A DNA stretch of 64,000 nt, from assembly GCA_948146395.1 (NCBI GenBank), contig OX411544.1, positions 90,004,632 to 90,068,631 of the forward strand, given 5' to 3'. Positions 53,561 through 64,000 of this stretch are shown piece by piece. The notes beneath the pieces were generated by a model. It had not been told where the DNA came from. It ran no database searches and worked only from the letters and a program-made list of their open reading frames with translations. The number at the start of each line of letters is the position of its first letter. Positions within the stretch are counted from its first letter, which is position 1. Position numbers and translations under genes: made by a program. The DNA comes from Fragum whitleyi. Taxonomy: Eukaryota > Mollusca > Bivalvia > Cardiida > Cardiidae.

Positions 53561-54055
53561 TGGGTTCGGTGTTTTATTGATGTCAATTTACCTCTTTAAT
53601 TTGATTATATTCTCTCGATTTATTGGATATTTCTCATTTTTTCTTCTTTAATTGTACCCCAATTCAAAATAAGCAGCCATGTTGGTCACGTGATTAGCCT
53701 GCCCCACGAAGACACGCCAATAAAACATGTAATTATATCATTAAAAAGAAACGAAAATCGGATTTTATTGAAAAATCGTGAATAGATCAATTCAACATCG
53801 GGAATATACTTCGTGGTATTCGCCATGTGAGTTTTCCGTTGGCAGCACCTTTTCGCGTTTTTACTGAACGCTCCTCATATGCTGATGATAGGTAAGAAAT
53901 GCTGTAGTACGCCAGAAAGCCAAATGCAGTTTCTCCAGATAAAAGAAAAAGAAATAAAATAAATCGAACTGAAATCAATTTTTTAAACGGTAGGAGCTAT
54001 CTCTAGAATGACTACAATATAATATATGCTGAGCCTAGTAAGCTCAGTCTGAAAT
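53561..54055. other. Intergenic, no gene seen
   Basis: Probably includes the start of the LINE's 5' leader. Otherwise AT-rich DNA without a supported gene. Confidence 0.35.
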
Positions 54056-54300
54056 ATGTCTTTCTCTCCTCCTCTCCCCCTCTCTCTTTGTCTCTCTCTC
54101 TCTGTCTCTCTCACTCTCTCTCTCTTTCTCTCTCTCTCTCTCCTTTCCTCTCTCTTTCCCTCTCTCTGTCTGTCTGTCTCTCTCTCCCTCCCTCCCTTCC
54201 ACTCCTTCTTTCTCTCTCTCCCTCCCTCTCTCTCTCTCTCTCGATCTCTTTCTGTCTCACACTCTCTCTCTCCCTCCCCCTCTATCTCTCACTCTCTAGC
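54056..54300 (+). repeat. (CT)n-rich low-complexity tract
   Basis: CTCTCT runs broken by CTGT, CCCT and TTTC words over about 240 bp. The frames across it are artefacts. Confidence 0.9.
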
Positions 54301-54524
54301 TATAGCTGCTCGAGTTATAAACCGTACAAAAGTTTTTGGGAAAGAAAGGAGAGCTGAAGTCACAAAATCTGCTGCCAAAATATTTGTCCGGTAGAATATC
54401 CCCCAATTTCGACAATATGTGCGAGGTAATGTGTCAAGGAACGCTGTGAAAATTTAAGAAAAATCCGTCCTAAATTGTATGAGGAGTTGCGTTCATACCA
54501 TGAGCACGGACGGACAGACGTAGG

Positions 54525-54971
54525 CATTCGGAACACCACTCGGCCAATCTCACGATCAACCTCGGATGTACATAGACGGACTATTTATAAAAAATACGGA
54601 AAACCCTTGGAAAAACTCGAAGATGTCAGTTAAAATGGCGTTAGCCCTCGAAACTGGGAGTAAAAACATTCGACGTCGCCAACGCTACTCGTTTAAGTCA
54701 CTGAAGTGAAACCATCGTTTCCTTATATAAATATCTAAAAAATCTCAAATAACGACTAAGAATATCACAATTTTTTGAGAATGATCCGTCATTCTCAAAA
54801 ATTAAGATTTTTCAGCCGTTATTTACTGTAAAATATATATATCAACAGCGCTACTTTTTCTTACACTGTTTCCGCCTAACAAAATGCACGATTTTGTTAC
54901 ATACCCATCCGCCTTACATACATCCGAGGTCTGTTGCAGTTTACGGAAATGGCCGAGTGATGTTCCGAATG
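54525..54971. repeat. MITE family D, intact 447-bp copy with 9-bp target duplication
   Basis: Ends CATTCGGAACACCACTCGGC and GCCGAGTGATGTTCCGAATG are inverted. The 9-bp AGACGTAGG flanks both sides (54516-54524 and 54972-54980). The interior is a long imperfect palindrome with GAGAATGATCCGTCATTCTC. This fits a non-autonomous Mutator-like element. Confidence 0.85.
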
Positions 54972-54980
54972 AGACGTAGG

Positions 54981-57879
54981 GTCTACTGGCGTCGAGACGG
55001 ACAGGCAGACGGAACAGATTATACCCATATACTAATAACCTTAGGGGGGATCAAAAACCCAACAAATGTGTGACAAAATGAAACTGAACCGTATTTTATA
55101 TTTCAAATGGATCATGTTCTCCAATTAAAGATATTCAATATTCTGAAATTTATTTCTTTTTCATTTTAGATCCAAGAATACTTTACGCTAGAAAAGCAAT
55201 TGTCCAATTTAATACGTAGATTTTATCTTCTAATTTGATTAATTAAAGAGGAAAATCCACATATGATACGAATTGGATTTTCGGAGCATTTCAATTGTTT
55301 TGAACAAAAGGTAAAAGAAGTAAGTTATAAAATTGATTATCAATTGCTTGATTGTCCCTTTCTTAATCACATTGTATATTCTATGTTGATTGCTAGATAC
55401 ACACATGCAGAGGTTTGTATTGATTTTTACATTCGATTTTCTTATCAAGAGAAGTTTTATACATTGGACAAAAGGGGCCATTTGGTCGAAGCCTAAGTGT
55501 CTATCCTAGCTAAACCACGTGTACTGCGTAGACTGAATGGGATCGAAACTTTATGCACAATGCTGTTTTTTTTTTTTTTTGTCTAGAATGACCATTTCGG
55601 GTAACCATTCAACAAATTCGGATACATGTAGTTAAATAACTATGAACCGATATAGTACCTTTTTTTGCATAACGTATCTTAAAATATTTATGATTCTAAA
55701 ATAATGCTTTTTGACAATCAATCAATTTCGAAATGATAGGTCAAGATTTATTTACAAGTTATCTAAAATTAGTACTAAGAATAAGAAATAATCATTCGGA
55801 ATACTACATAAAATTTCTATCTTGCTAAAAAACCCATTGATAAAAAATAGAACGATCTTTCTTGTAGGCAAAAAACTTTTGGTAATTTTGTTGCGAAATA
55901 AAAGCCGATTAGAATTTTTGAATAGTGAAAGCAAGCTACTGAAAAGGGGAAAAAATTTCGATCTTTTTCCCACAGCTTTATTTAATTCCAAATTGCTGCA
56001 GTAATTTTTTCATGCATATAAATTCCCTTTCAATTTGTTCATTTATAATACTTATATATTATTATTTTCTTCTTTGTGTGGGTGTGATAGTTCATTAATC
56101 GGATATTTTTAATGTTCAATATTATTCAGAAGTACTTATTTACAGTAGTGTATATGCGCAATGTATATTGGGTAATGTTGACCAATAATGGTAACTGTCA
56201 TACTTGGAATAAACATAGCAATTAACCCCCTAGGGGGATATAGAGATACACAATAAGCTTATCATTTCACTGGGATTAAGGATAAAAATAGATGAACCGT
56301 CTTGAGACGGATCGAACCGCTTTGGAATACTAAGAAATTCCAAAACGGATCGATATTCCAAAGCGGTTTATAACAATACACCCTCCCTCGAAAAATGTCA
56401 CTGATGAATGAACATAACATCGAATCTACAGCTTATTCCATAAAGCTATAGTTACAATGTTTAGAATATTCACCAAACTCAAAAGATAGAATAAGGGCGC
56501 GGACAGAGGAAATTCATCTTAAGTCAAAGATCACAAGTCGCCCCGCCATTTTCGATGTAGAATTGATCTTTCGCGTCTCGATCTAACTTGTACACCTATG
56601 CGATGCTTTGCATGTGTTGCAAAAAATGTTATAGATTTACAAGTTTGAGTGAGATATTAGAATAAGGTTGTTAAGAAGAAGTCGGATTAAACTATTTTTA
56701 CCCTTTGAGACAAATAGTAGCATGAAAGCGCGACTCATACTTGTACACCTATACCTATCACCAATTTCAGGTGTTTTTTTTAAGTTTTATCCCAATATTA
56801 TAAGCTGTAGTAACGGCATCTTGTCACAAGTTCTCTCAACAGCATTGCAAGAAGTTTCATTTATTTGGGATTCATATGGTGTTAGAATTTTTTGCGATAT
56901 TATGTAACATGTTGATTGTTACATTTTCTGCATACTCGAACATCCATGTTTTTATTTAAACAGTAAATAATGTAAAATACATGTAGAAAAGGTCGATGTT
57001 TGTATGTATTGACTAATCAATTCGTCGGTATTCGTCAAACAGACAAGTCAACAGACTACCTTTAATCATTTTAATATATAACACTTAATTCCTGCTACCA
57101 TTCCCCCATATCATCATTAATTAAATGTATCTATCAGAGATGCTATATTTGGGAAGTTAAGATAATAGATAATACGTCGGAGCTTGAGAAGCTTGCTTAC
57201 TAAACCATTTAAGAGGAAATATTTATTTATTTTACAGAATTAAAATACCTACAGTAAAATTTTGAAATGAATTCGACACAGAATTCACATTTCTCATTTA
57301 CTAAATAATTTTGAAAGATAGCTTCTGTCCATAAAAGAAATCGACTGACCAGTCAAAGCATTCATTTGTTTTTGGGATGACTGTTCACCTCCGTCATATT
57401 TCGCCATTTTGTTCATTTAGGACGTCCGCTGGTCCGGTTTTGCATTTTCTGCGATTTAAAAAATGTTTACATACTTTTAACATCACTTAAATTTCAGTCA
57501 TATATATATGCAAGGCAGTTGATTGAGTTTAATAAAAAATAACTTTGAAGTTAAATACAATCCTGAGTCCAGAAAGATAAACGGTACATTCTGTTTAAAA
57601 AACATACACAGCTTTGTTAGCAAGTGCACGTGCAAAGCGAGGTATAATTTGCAAACAGTTTGCACCGTTTTGTCACATTGAAAGCAAGACAGATGTTTTG
57701 TATATAGAAACGTACGAACGTTTCCAACAATATTGGTAATCCGATAATGATGAAAATAGCGTATTCGAATTATATTTTATACCGGGATCTATTGCACGTT
57801 CCACATTTTGTATTTACATGAAAATGTTATTAAGGCTCTCCAAACTTTTACTTATGATCAATGCTATAGCTAAGCTTTA
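54981..57879. other. Intergenic, no gene seen
   Basis: A decayed MITE B piece may lie at about 55470-55620. At 56295-56370 CCGTCTTGAGACGG and inverted CCGCTTTGGAAT / ATTCCAAAGCGG words occur. No coding feature is supported. Confidence 0.4.
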
Positions 57880-59850
57880 TTTTTAATCGGGCCGCTAGGC
57901 TGGTGGTTCCTTTGTTTTACCTTCAGGCCGTCAGGCTGTTGGTACTAGTCGCCAGGCCGCTAGGCCACTTGGCTGATTTGTATCAGTCTTTATTTTACCT
58001 TAAGGCCGCCAGTTCGCTGGGCCGCGAAACCATAGTGCCACTGTCACCATTGGATGTTAGTTCAACCAGTCTTTAATATACCTTTAGGCCACCAGGCAAC
58101 TAGGCCGCTGGTTATTTCTGCTTTAATTCTTTAAGGTTGCCAGGCCGCTTATCCGTAGGGCCGATAAGTCGGTTATTTTATCAGTCTTTACTTAAATGCA
58201 GGCCTCCCGGCCATTTTTCTTTCAGTCCTTGTCTTACTTTCAGGCCACCAATCTGCTGGGCCGCCAAGCCGCTGGTCCGCTAGGCATTTGGTTCTCTCCA
58301 AGCAGCCCAGTGGCCAAGCGGCCTGAGGGTAAGAAATGACTGACAGAACCACATGTCTAGCTGCACAGCGGCTTTTTGACGTAATAAAGCCTGGCAGTCT
58401 GAAGGTTAATTAAATATTGATAGAACCACTAGCTAAGCAGCGAAGGTGTAGCGACACAGCAGCCCGTTGGTCCAGCAGGGTAAAAAAAGATATAAAGACA
58501 AAACGAACAAAAAGCTTAGCGGCAGAGCGGCCTTACGGCGTAGAAGACTTGCGGACTGTAGAAAAGCATAGACTAATATAGCAATCAAACGAGCGGCCTG
58601 AAAATAATAAAAGAGTTTTAGAAAAACCGACCTAGCATCCCAGCGGCTAAGTGGCCTGAATGTCAAATAAAGACTGATACAAATACCACCCTGGCGGTCC
58701 AGTAGCCTAGCGTCCCAGCGGCCTAGCAGCCCAAGCTACCTAATAGCCTGACAGCCTAGTGGTTCTATCAGTCTTTTTTTGTACATTTAGACTACCAGGC
58801 TTAATTAGGCTAACAGCCGCGTGGACGCTGGACTTCTAGGCCGCTGCACCCCTAGGCCAATGTGTCGCTAGGCTGGTGGCCCAATCTGTCTATATTTTAC
58901 AATCAGGCTGCCAGGTCACTAGGCCGCCAGGCCGCTTGGCATCTAGGCTTTCGATTCGTCTGTTTTTATCTAATCTAGGCCACACTGCCAGTTAATCTAT
59001 CGGATTAATTTGTCTCCAGGCCTCCACGCCTCCACGCCGCTAGGCTTCTGGTCCATCAGTATTCATTTGACCTTCAGGCAGCTAGGTCGTTGGGCCGCTT
59101 AGATGGTGGTTCTATCAGAATTTATTTGACCTTCAGGCCGCAAGACCGGTAGCCGCTGGGCGGCTCGGCCACTTGGCTGCAAGGCTAGTGTTTCTATCAG
59201 TCAGCTTTATGACCGTCAGGCCGCGAGCTCGCTACACCGTGGGCCGTTTTGCTGGTGGTTCTAACACCCTGTATTTTACCTTCAGGCTCCCAGGCCGCAT
59301 GACTGCGAGGCGGCTAGACTAGTGGTTCTATAAGCCTAAACTACAGGCTGTCGGAATGCTAGGCAGCTGAGCTGCAGGGCCGCTAGGCTGTTGGTTCTAT
59401 CAGTCTTTGTTTTATTTTAGGTCGCCACGTTGCTAATTTGGTGGCTCTATCAAGGTTTTTTTTTTATAGATTCAGATCGCTAGGTCCATAGACTGGTGGT
59501 TCTATCAGTCTTTTTTCTACGTTTCGGCCGCCAAGCCTGAAGGTAAAACAATAACTAATGGAACAACAAGCCCGTTTTTCTTAGGCTGGTAGTTCCATCA
59601 GTCTTTATTTGACTTTCAGGGCGCTAGGTAGTTGGGTCGCTAAGCTGGTGGTTCTATCAATATTCATTTGACAGTAGGGCATGAAGGCCGCTGGACGGCT
59701 GGGCCTCTTGGCTGTTAGGCTACTGGTTCTATCTGTCTTTTTTGATCTTCAGGCCGCGTGCCCGTTAGGCCGCTAGACCACAAGGCTGCTAGACTGCTTG
59801 GCTGGTTGTTCTATAACACTTTATTCAACATTCAGACAACCAATCCTATC
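57880..59850. repeat. GC-rich degenerate array of GGCCGCTAGGC / GGTTCTATCAGTC units
   Basis: About 2 kb of units of roughly 60-100 bp, built from GGCCGCTAGGC-like words and TGGTTCTATCAGTCTTTATT then TTCAGGCCGCCAGGCC. From about 58300 to 58740 the units read as the reverse complement (CAGCGGCCTGA..., ACTGACAGAACCAC), so orientation flips twice. The array is far richer in G+C than its surroundings. No function is known. Confidence 0.7.
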
Positions 59851-59879
59851 AACCATAAATGATTAATGAATGTATTGTT

Positions 59880-61080
59880 TATCAGTTGCATTGGTATTTA
59901 TTTGAAAGTTATTTTATAAAGCACCCTGCCTTCATGGCAGATGTCTAGGCGAAGCCAAGAGTATTTACGAAGCAGACGGATTGATACAGTTTTATTTTTA
60001 TCTGACCCAGCTCGAATAGAGAGAAAATCGTTCTTGTGAATCTAAATAAGATATGAATGTATTATTTATCAGTTGCTTTGATAATTTTAAGGAATTCAAT
60101 GAAGCACCCCGCCTTCACGTCAGAAGTTTAGGCGATGCCTAGAGTATTTACGAAGCAGGCGAATTGATAGATTTTTTTTTCAATTGACAGTGTTCGAATA
60201 TAAAGAAAATCACCTTTTTTTTTTATCTAAATAAGATATGAATGTATTGTTTATCAGTTGCTTTTGTATTTGTACGTTATTAGATATAGCACCCTGCCTT
60301 CATGACAGAAGTTTAGGCGATGCCTAGAGTATTTACGAATTAGACGGATTGATAGATTTTTTTTACTTGACCCTGCTCAAATACAGAGAAAATCAATCCC
60401 ATGAATCTAAAGAAAACATGAATGTATTGTTTATCAGTTGTTTTGATATTTTTACGGAATTCAATGTAGCACCCCGCCTCCATGACAGAAGTTTAGGCGA
60501 TGCCTAGAGTATTAACGAAGCAGACGGTTCGATAGACTTTTTATTCATGTAGCCCTGCTCGAATACAGAGAAAAATCTTTTATTGAATCTAACTAAGATA
60601 TAAATGTATTATTTATCAGTTGCTTTGATATTTTAACGGAATTCATTGTAACACCCCGCCTCCATGACAGAAGTTTAGGCGATGCCTAGAGTATTAACGA
60701 AGCAGACGAATGGATAGATTTTTTTTAAATTGACACTGTTCGAATATAAAGGAAATATTTTTTTTTATCAAAATAATATATAAATGTATTGTTTATCTAA
60801 TGCTTTTGTATTTGTACGTTATTTGACATAGCACACTGCTTTCGTGACAGAAGTTTAGGCGATGCTTAGAATATTTACGAAGCAGACGGTTCGATAGAGT
60901 AATTTTTCATCTGACCCTGCTCGAATACAGAGAAAATTATTTTTATGGATCTAACTAAGATATAAATGTATTATTATCAGTTGCTTTGATATTTTAACGG
61001 AATTCAATGTAACACCCCGCCTCCATGACAGAAGTTTAGGCGATGCCTAGAATATTTACGAAGCAGACGGTTCGATAGAC
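59880..61080 (+). repeat. Satellite array S2, seven ~180-bp units
   Basis: Same unit as S1. The core GTTTAGGCGATGCCTAGAG lies at about 60129, 60312, 60491, 60673, 60853 and 61035, with a diverged first copy near 59940. It runs directly into the Penelope-like element. Confidence 0.85.
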
Positions 61081-63431
61081 AACGATTTAACTGGAAAAAT
61101 ACAATGGATAGTATGAGAACTCAAGAAAATATTCCCGATCAAAACCACAACCGTTTTTATGGCAAGGACCAGGTCAGAGAAGACCTACTTAGCTACTACA
61201 CCAAATGACACAAAAAGCAAAATTGATGTAAAGATAATAAATATTTCAGACAGACTTTTATCAAAAGATGAAGAATCCTTATTGCAAAAAGGATTGCAAT
61301 TTACTCCCTCTATAACAAAATCAGACATACACGAAATAAGAAATGACCTTTCAGAATTCACAAGAAAAATAAGACTAGTGGAATATTTTTTCAGATCACC
61401 GAAGATTTAGATAATTCATTGGTTAAAAATAAGACTATGTTTACACCACCCCTTGATCGATGTCAAGCTCTAAACCAATTTGTTAAAAAAGTCGAATATA
61501 TACCTTTGGAAACAATGAAACAACAAACAGAATCAAAGACAACATTACAAAAAGTGAAAGAACAGCAATCAAATCTCTGACGACGGATACTAATATCATT
61601 ATAAAAGAGGCTGACAAAGGAGGAGCTGTTGTCGTAATGAACTTATCTCATTATAAAGAAATGGCATAAGATATCCTCAAAGATCGTGAATATCATGAGC
61701 AGCTAAAAGACGATCCAGGTAAAAAATCACATAGCATACAACAAATTGCTCGACAAATATTCATACTATCTGAGAAGAATACAAATATCTAAAAGATTTC
61801 GAAAACAAGAGCAGCCAATTCTATGGACTTCCAAAATTTCACAAATGTAAAGAAAATCGAAAAAAATGTGAAAACACCCTAAAATCAACAGTTACCCTTA
61901 CATATGTCAACTCTTTTTAAGTAAGACCAATAATAGCGGGACTAATTTGCCTCACCAGTCGTCTTAGCAATCTGATTGATATTCTTTTAAGCATGCTAAG
62001 CATGTACAAAGCTTTTTAAGAGATGCGACCAACTTTTTAAAACAATTGCCGACCCATGTGCCAGGCAAAACAATATTAGTGCCACTCGACGTTGAGTCTC
62101 TATACTCAAATGTATGTCATACTTTGGGAATAGAAGCAATATCTTTCTGGATAGACAAACATCAAACAGAAATTCCAAGTCGATTTTCAAAAAAAAACTT
62201 TATTATTGAATCCTTAACCTTCATATTGGAAAACAACACCTTCCAGTTTAATAATAACTTCTATCGCCAAATAAAAGGAACTGCAATGGGGACGAAGGTC
62301 GCACCTTAGCTATTGGTTTTTTGGAACAAAATCTGTATCAAAGAAATATTTGGAACACAATTTTCACTACACTTTATACAAAATTGGAAAAGATTTTTGG
62401 ACGACTGTTTTATTCCTTGGACGCGCTCAAGATCTGATCTAGACACATTACATAACATACTAAACAATTTACATCAATACATTAAATTTACTATGGAAAG
62501 TAACGAAGAAAAGATACCATTTTTGGACTGTCTGGTAATTAAGAAAAATAAAACTCTAGTAACAGATATATTTTATAAACCTACAATTGGTAGCATATCT
62601 CCTATTCAAATCATGCCATCCAAAACACAACAAAGTGAGCATACCATTCTCACTAGCAAGACGGCTTAGAACCATAATTACAGAAGATGCAACATATGAA
62701 AAACGATTGGATGAACTCAAACAATTCTTGATGAAACAAAAATATCCCGAAACTCTCATTAAAGCTGGAATGGATAAAGCCAAATCATTAAACCGCCTAC
62801 AGCTGATTAATCAACAACCAAAAGCAAACCAAACAAATACTGGAGATATAGCATACGTCAGTACATTCAATTCCCGAAACCAAGAGGCATTCAATGAACT
62901 AAAAAAAGATTTGAATTTGCTTAAACGAGACCAATACATTGGACAGATTATCGAAAAGCTAACAATTATCAAAAGTAAAACACAACCACAGAATTTAAAA
63001 AGAATCCTTACAAAAGCAATATTTTCAGAGACATTTACAACACCAAAAGTAAGAAGATGTCACCGACCCAACTGCGGACTTTGTATCCATTTAATTGATG
63101 GAGAATGCTATACTCTTAAATGCGGGACAACATTAAAAGTGAAGGAAAACTTCAGCTGCGATGTGAAAAAATTATCTATGATATAGTTTGTAATACATGT
63201 AAAGAAGAATACATCGGCAAAACTATTGATTTGAGAAAACGCATGTCTGTACACCGACAACATATACGGGATCCAAATGTTCGGATATTAAAAGTAAGCG
63301 AACATCTAGCAAATTGCTCCACAGAACCATACTTCAAAGTGTTCCCAGTATTCAAAATGATAACAGACAGTATCATCACAAGAAAACAAAAAAGAAAAAA
63401 CTTCTTATTGAACTATACAAATCCAAACTAA
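61081..63431 (+). pseudogene. Penelope-like retroelement, decayed
   Basis: Pieces in three frames keep the Penelope order. There is an N-terminal region (61159-61410), then IIKEADKGGAVVVMN (about 61600-61645). Next come the RT motif LDVESLYSN (about 62080-62110), KGTAMGTKVAP (62272-62310), RFLDDCF (62392-62412) and FLDCLVIKK. After these are a Cys-rich linker (CHRPNCGLC, about 63060-63085) and a GIY-YIG endonuclease. Stops and frame changes at about 61580, 61668, 61790, 61918, 62309, 62600 and 63180 show it cannot be translated. The intact family copies RNA at nicked chromosomal ends. Confidence 0.85.
63120..63431 (+). pseudogene. GIY-YIG endonuclease end of the Penelope-like element
   Basis: IIYDIVCNTCKEEYIGK carries the two strands of the GIY-YIG fold, then LRKRMSVHRQHI with the catalytic Arg and His of the next helix, and later SEHLANCS. 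The frame is open to the stop at 63429-63431 but is out of phase with the linker before it. Confidence 0.8.
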
Positions 63432-64000
63432 ATTGACGTTTTTGACGTCGCTTAGAGTGACGTCCCTTGTAATTTAACCGACGTTCCACAATTATTACGA
63501 TTCCACTTAAACTGTTAGAGTTCATTCCTAAACCACAGTCGTATACCTGGTACAGTGTAGTAAAAATGTGTCCCGTGTATAAGCATGCAAAATGGCAGAC
63601 GTAAACAACAATAAGATGTAAGTAAATTTAAAATCGCAAAAATACAGGTTTATAACACTGATGGTGTTTAATAATAGGCATTGTGACCAACTTTAAATGT
63701 CCGATTTTCTTTTTTTTTTCCATTGATTTCTCGTGATGCCTGCTACACAACTTGGATTTAATCGATAAAATTGGGTACTTAGCAAAATCCGAAATTGAAG
63801 CGGGGATCGCAAGATTCATTCCAGAATATTGGATTCATTACAAATAAAATCACCAATATCTAACAACCTATCGTAAGCCCAAACCACTACAAACCACCCC
63901 GATTATGACAGCTCTGAAAAGCATTGCTGCAAGTGATATTTTTAGTTTTTGAAATGGACAACGGTGCAGTGGAGCAACAGAACGTTTTCCCCATTAGTGG
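63432..64000. other. Downstream of the Penelope-like element, no gene seen
   Basis: TTTTTGACGTCGCTTAGAGT then GACGTC lies directly after the stop and may be its 3' UTR. The rest is AT-rich without a supported feature. Confidence 0.4.

Noticed and set aside
54056..54394. Ser/Leu-rich open frames
   Set aside because: They are translations of the (CT)n-rich tract.

Overview
This window looks like nuclear DNA of a marine mollusc, most likely a bivalve. That rests on long AT-rich intergenic DNA, spliced exons of an animal TRP channel, APE-type LINEs, a Penelope-like retroelement, a tRNA-derived SINE whose inner block resembles the mollusc 'Meta' SINE domain, several MITE families, and ~180-bp satellite arrays next to a tetranucleotide microsatellite (a layout like bivalve 'pearl' elements). 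The species cannot be read from the sequence.

Positions 1-9.4 kb hold part of a virus-like, intron-less gene cluster. Its anchor is a Maverick/Polinton-type protein-primed DNA polymerase B on the minus strand (1143-5259), broken by three single-base frame changes in homopolymer runs. Around it are compact genes I do not recognise: a 254-aa protein downstream of polB; a 303-aa protein with a duplicated VNP module and zinc knuckles, diverging from polB over a ~110-160 bp shared promoter; a 122-aa protein with two copies of a 31-aa repeat; and small 79-aa and 215-aa proteins. No integrase, capsid, packaging ATPase or protease is in the window, and the cluster probably continues to the left. The main discovery is that three of the small genes, on both strands, end in histone-mRNA-type 3' processing modules: a consensus 16-nt stem-loop, an ACCA/ACCCA-like cleavage site, a U7-type downstream element 9-10 nt later (CAAGAAAGA in the best copy), and a shared CAAATTG further on. 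Two of them also share an upstream motif and a TATA box. This suggests replication-dependent, poly(A)-less expression of these genes. At the right edge, a 15-bp hairpin, five ~55-bp tandem repeats, a perfect 2x18-bp palindrome and another hairpin form a structured non-coding block (9057-9430).

Positions 9.4-34 kb are host DNA loaded with small inverted-repeat elements, named families A to E here. Family D has 9-10 bp target duplications like Mutator-type elements. A full-length LINE (18776-23512) with two open frames and a 2A-like DVEMNPGP motif in ORF1 is nested inside a family C element. A TRPV-like channel gene on the minus strand (24566-28600) has two visible exons; its intron has picked up two MITEs and a SINE, and its stop codon abuts another MITE.

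Positions 34-47 kb are mainly simple repeats and AT-rich DNA: (GACA)n, a 180-bp satellite array, and a ~850-bp CATC/CTAT/CTAG microsatellite. No gene is recognisable there.

Positions 47.8-53.6 kb hold a second LINE, inactivated by an exact 535-bp tandem duplication in its endonuclease region. In both LINEs ORF2 follows ORF1 in the same frame after one TAG and has no ATG near its start, which points to stop-codon readthrough or reinitiation.

Positions 54-64 kb hold a second Mutator-like MITE, a GC-rich degenerate array whose orientation flips, a second 180-bp satellite array, and, directly after it, a decayed Penelope-like element with a GIY-YIG endonuclease.
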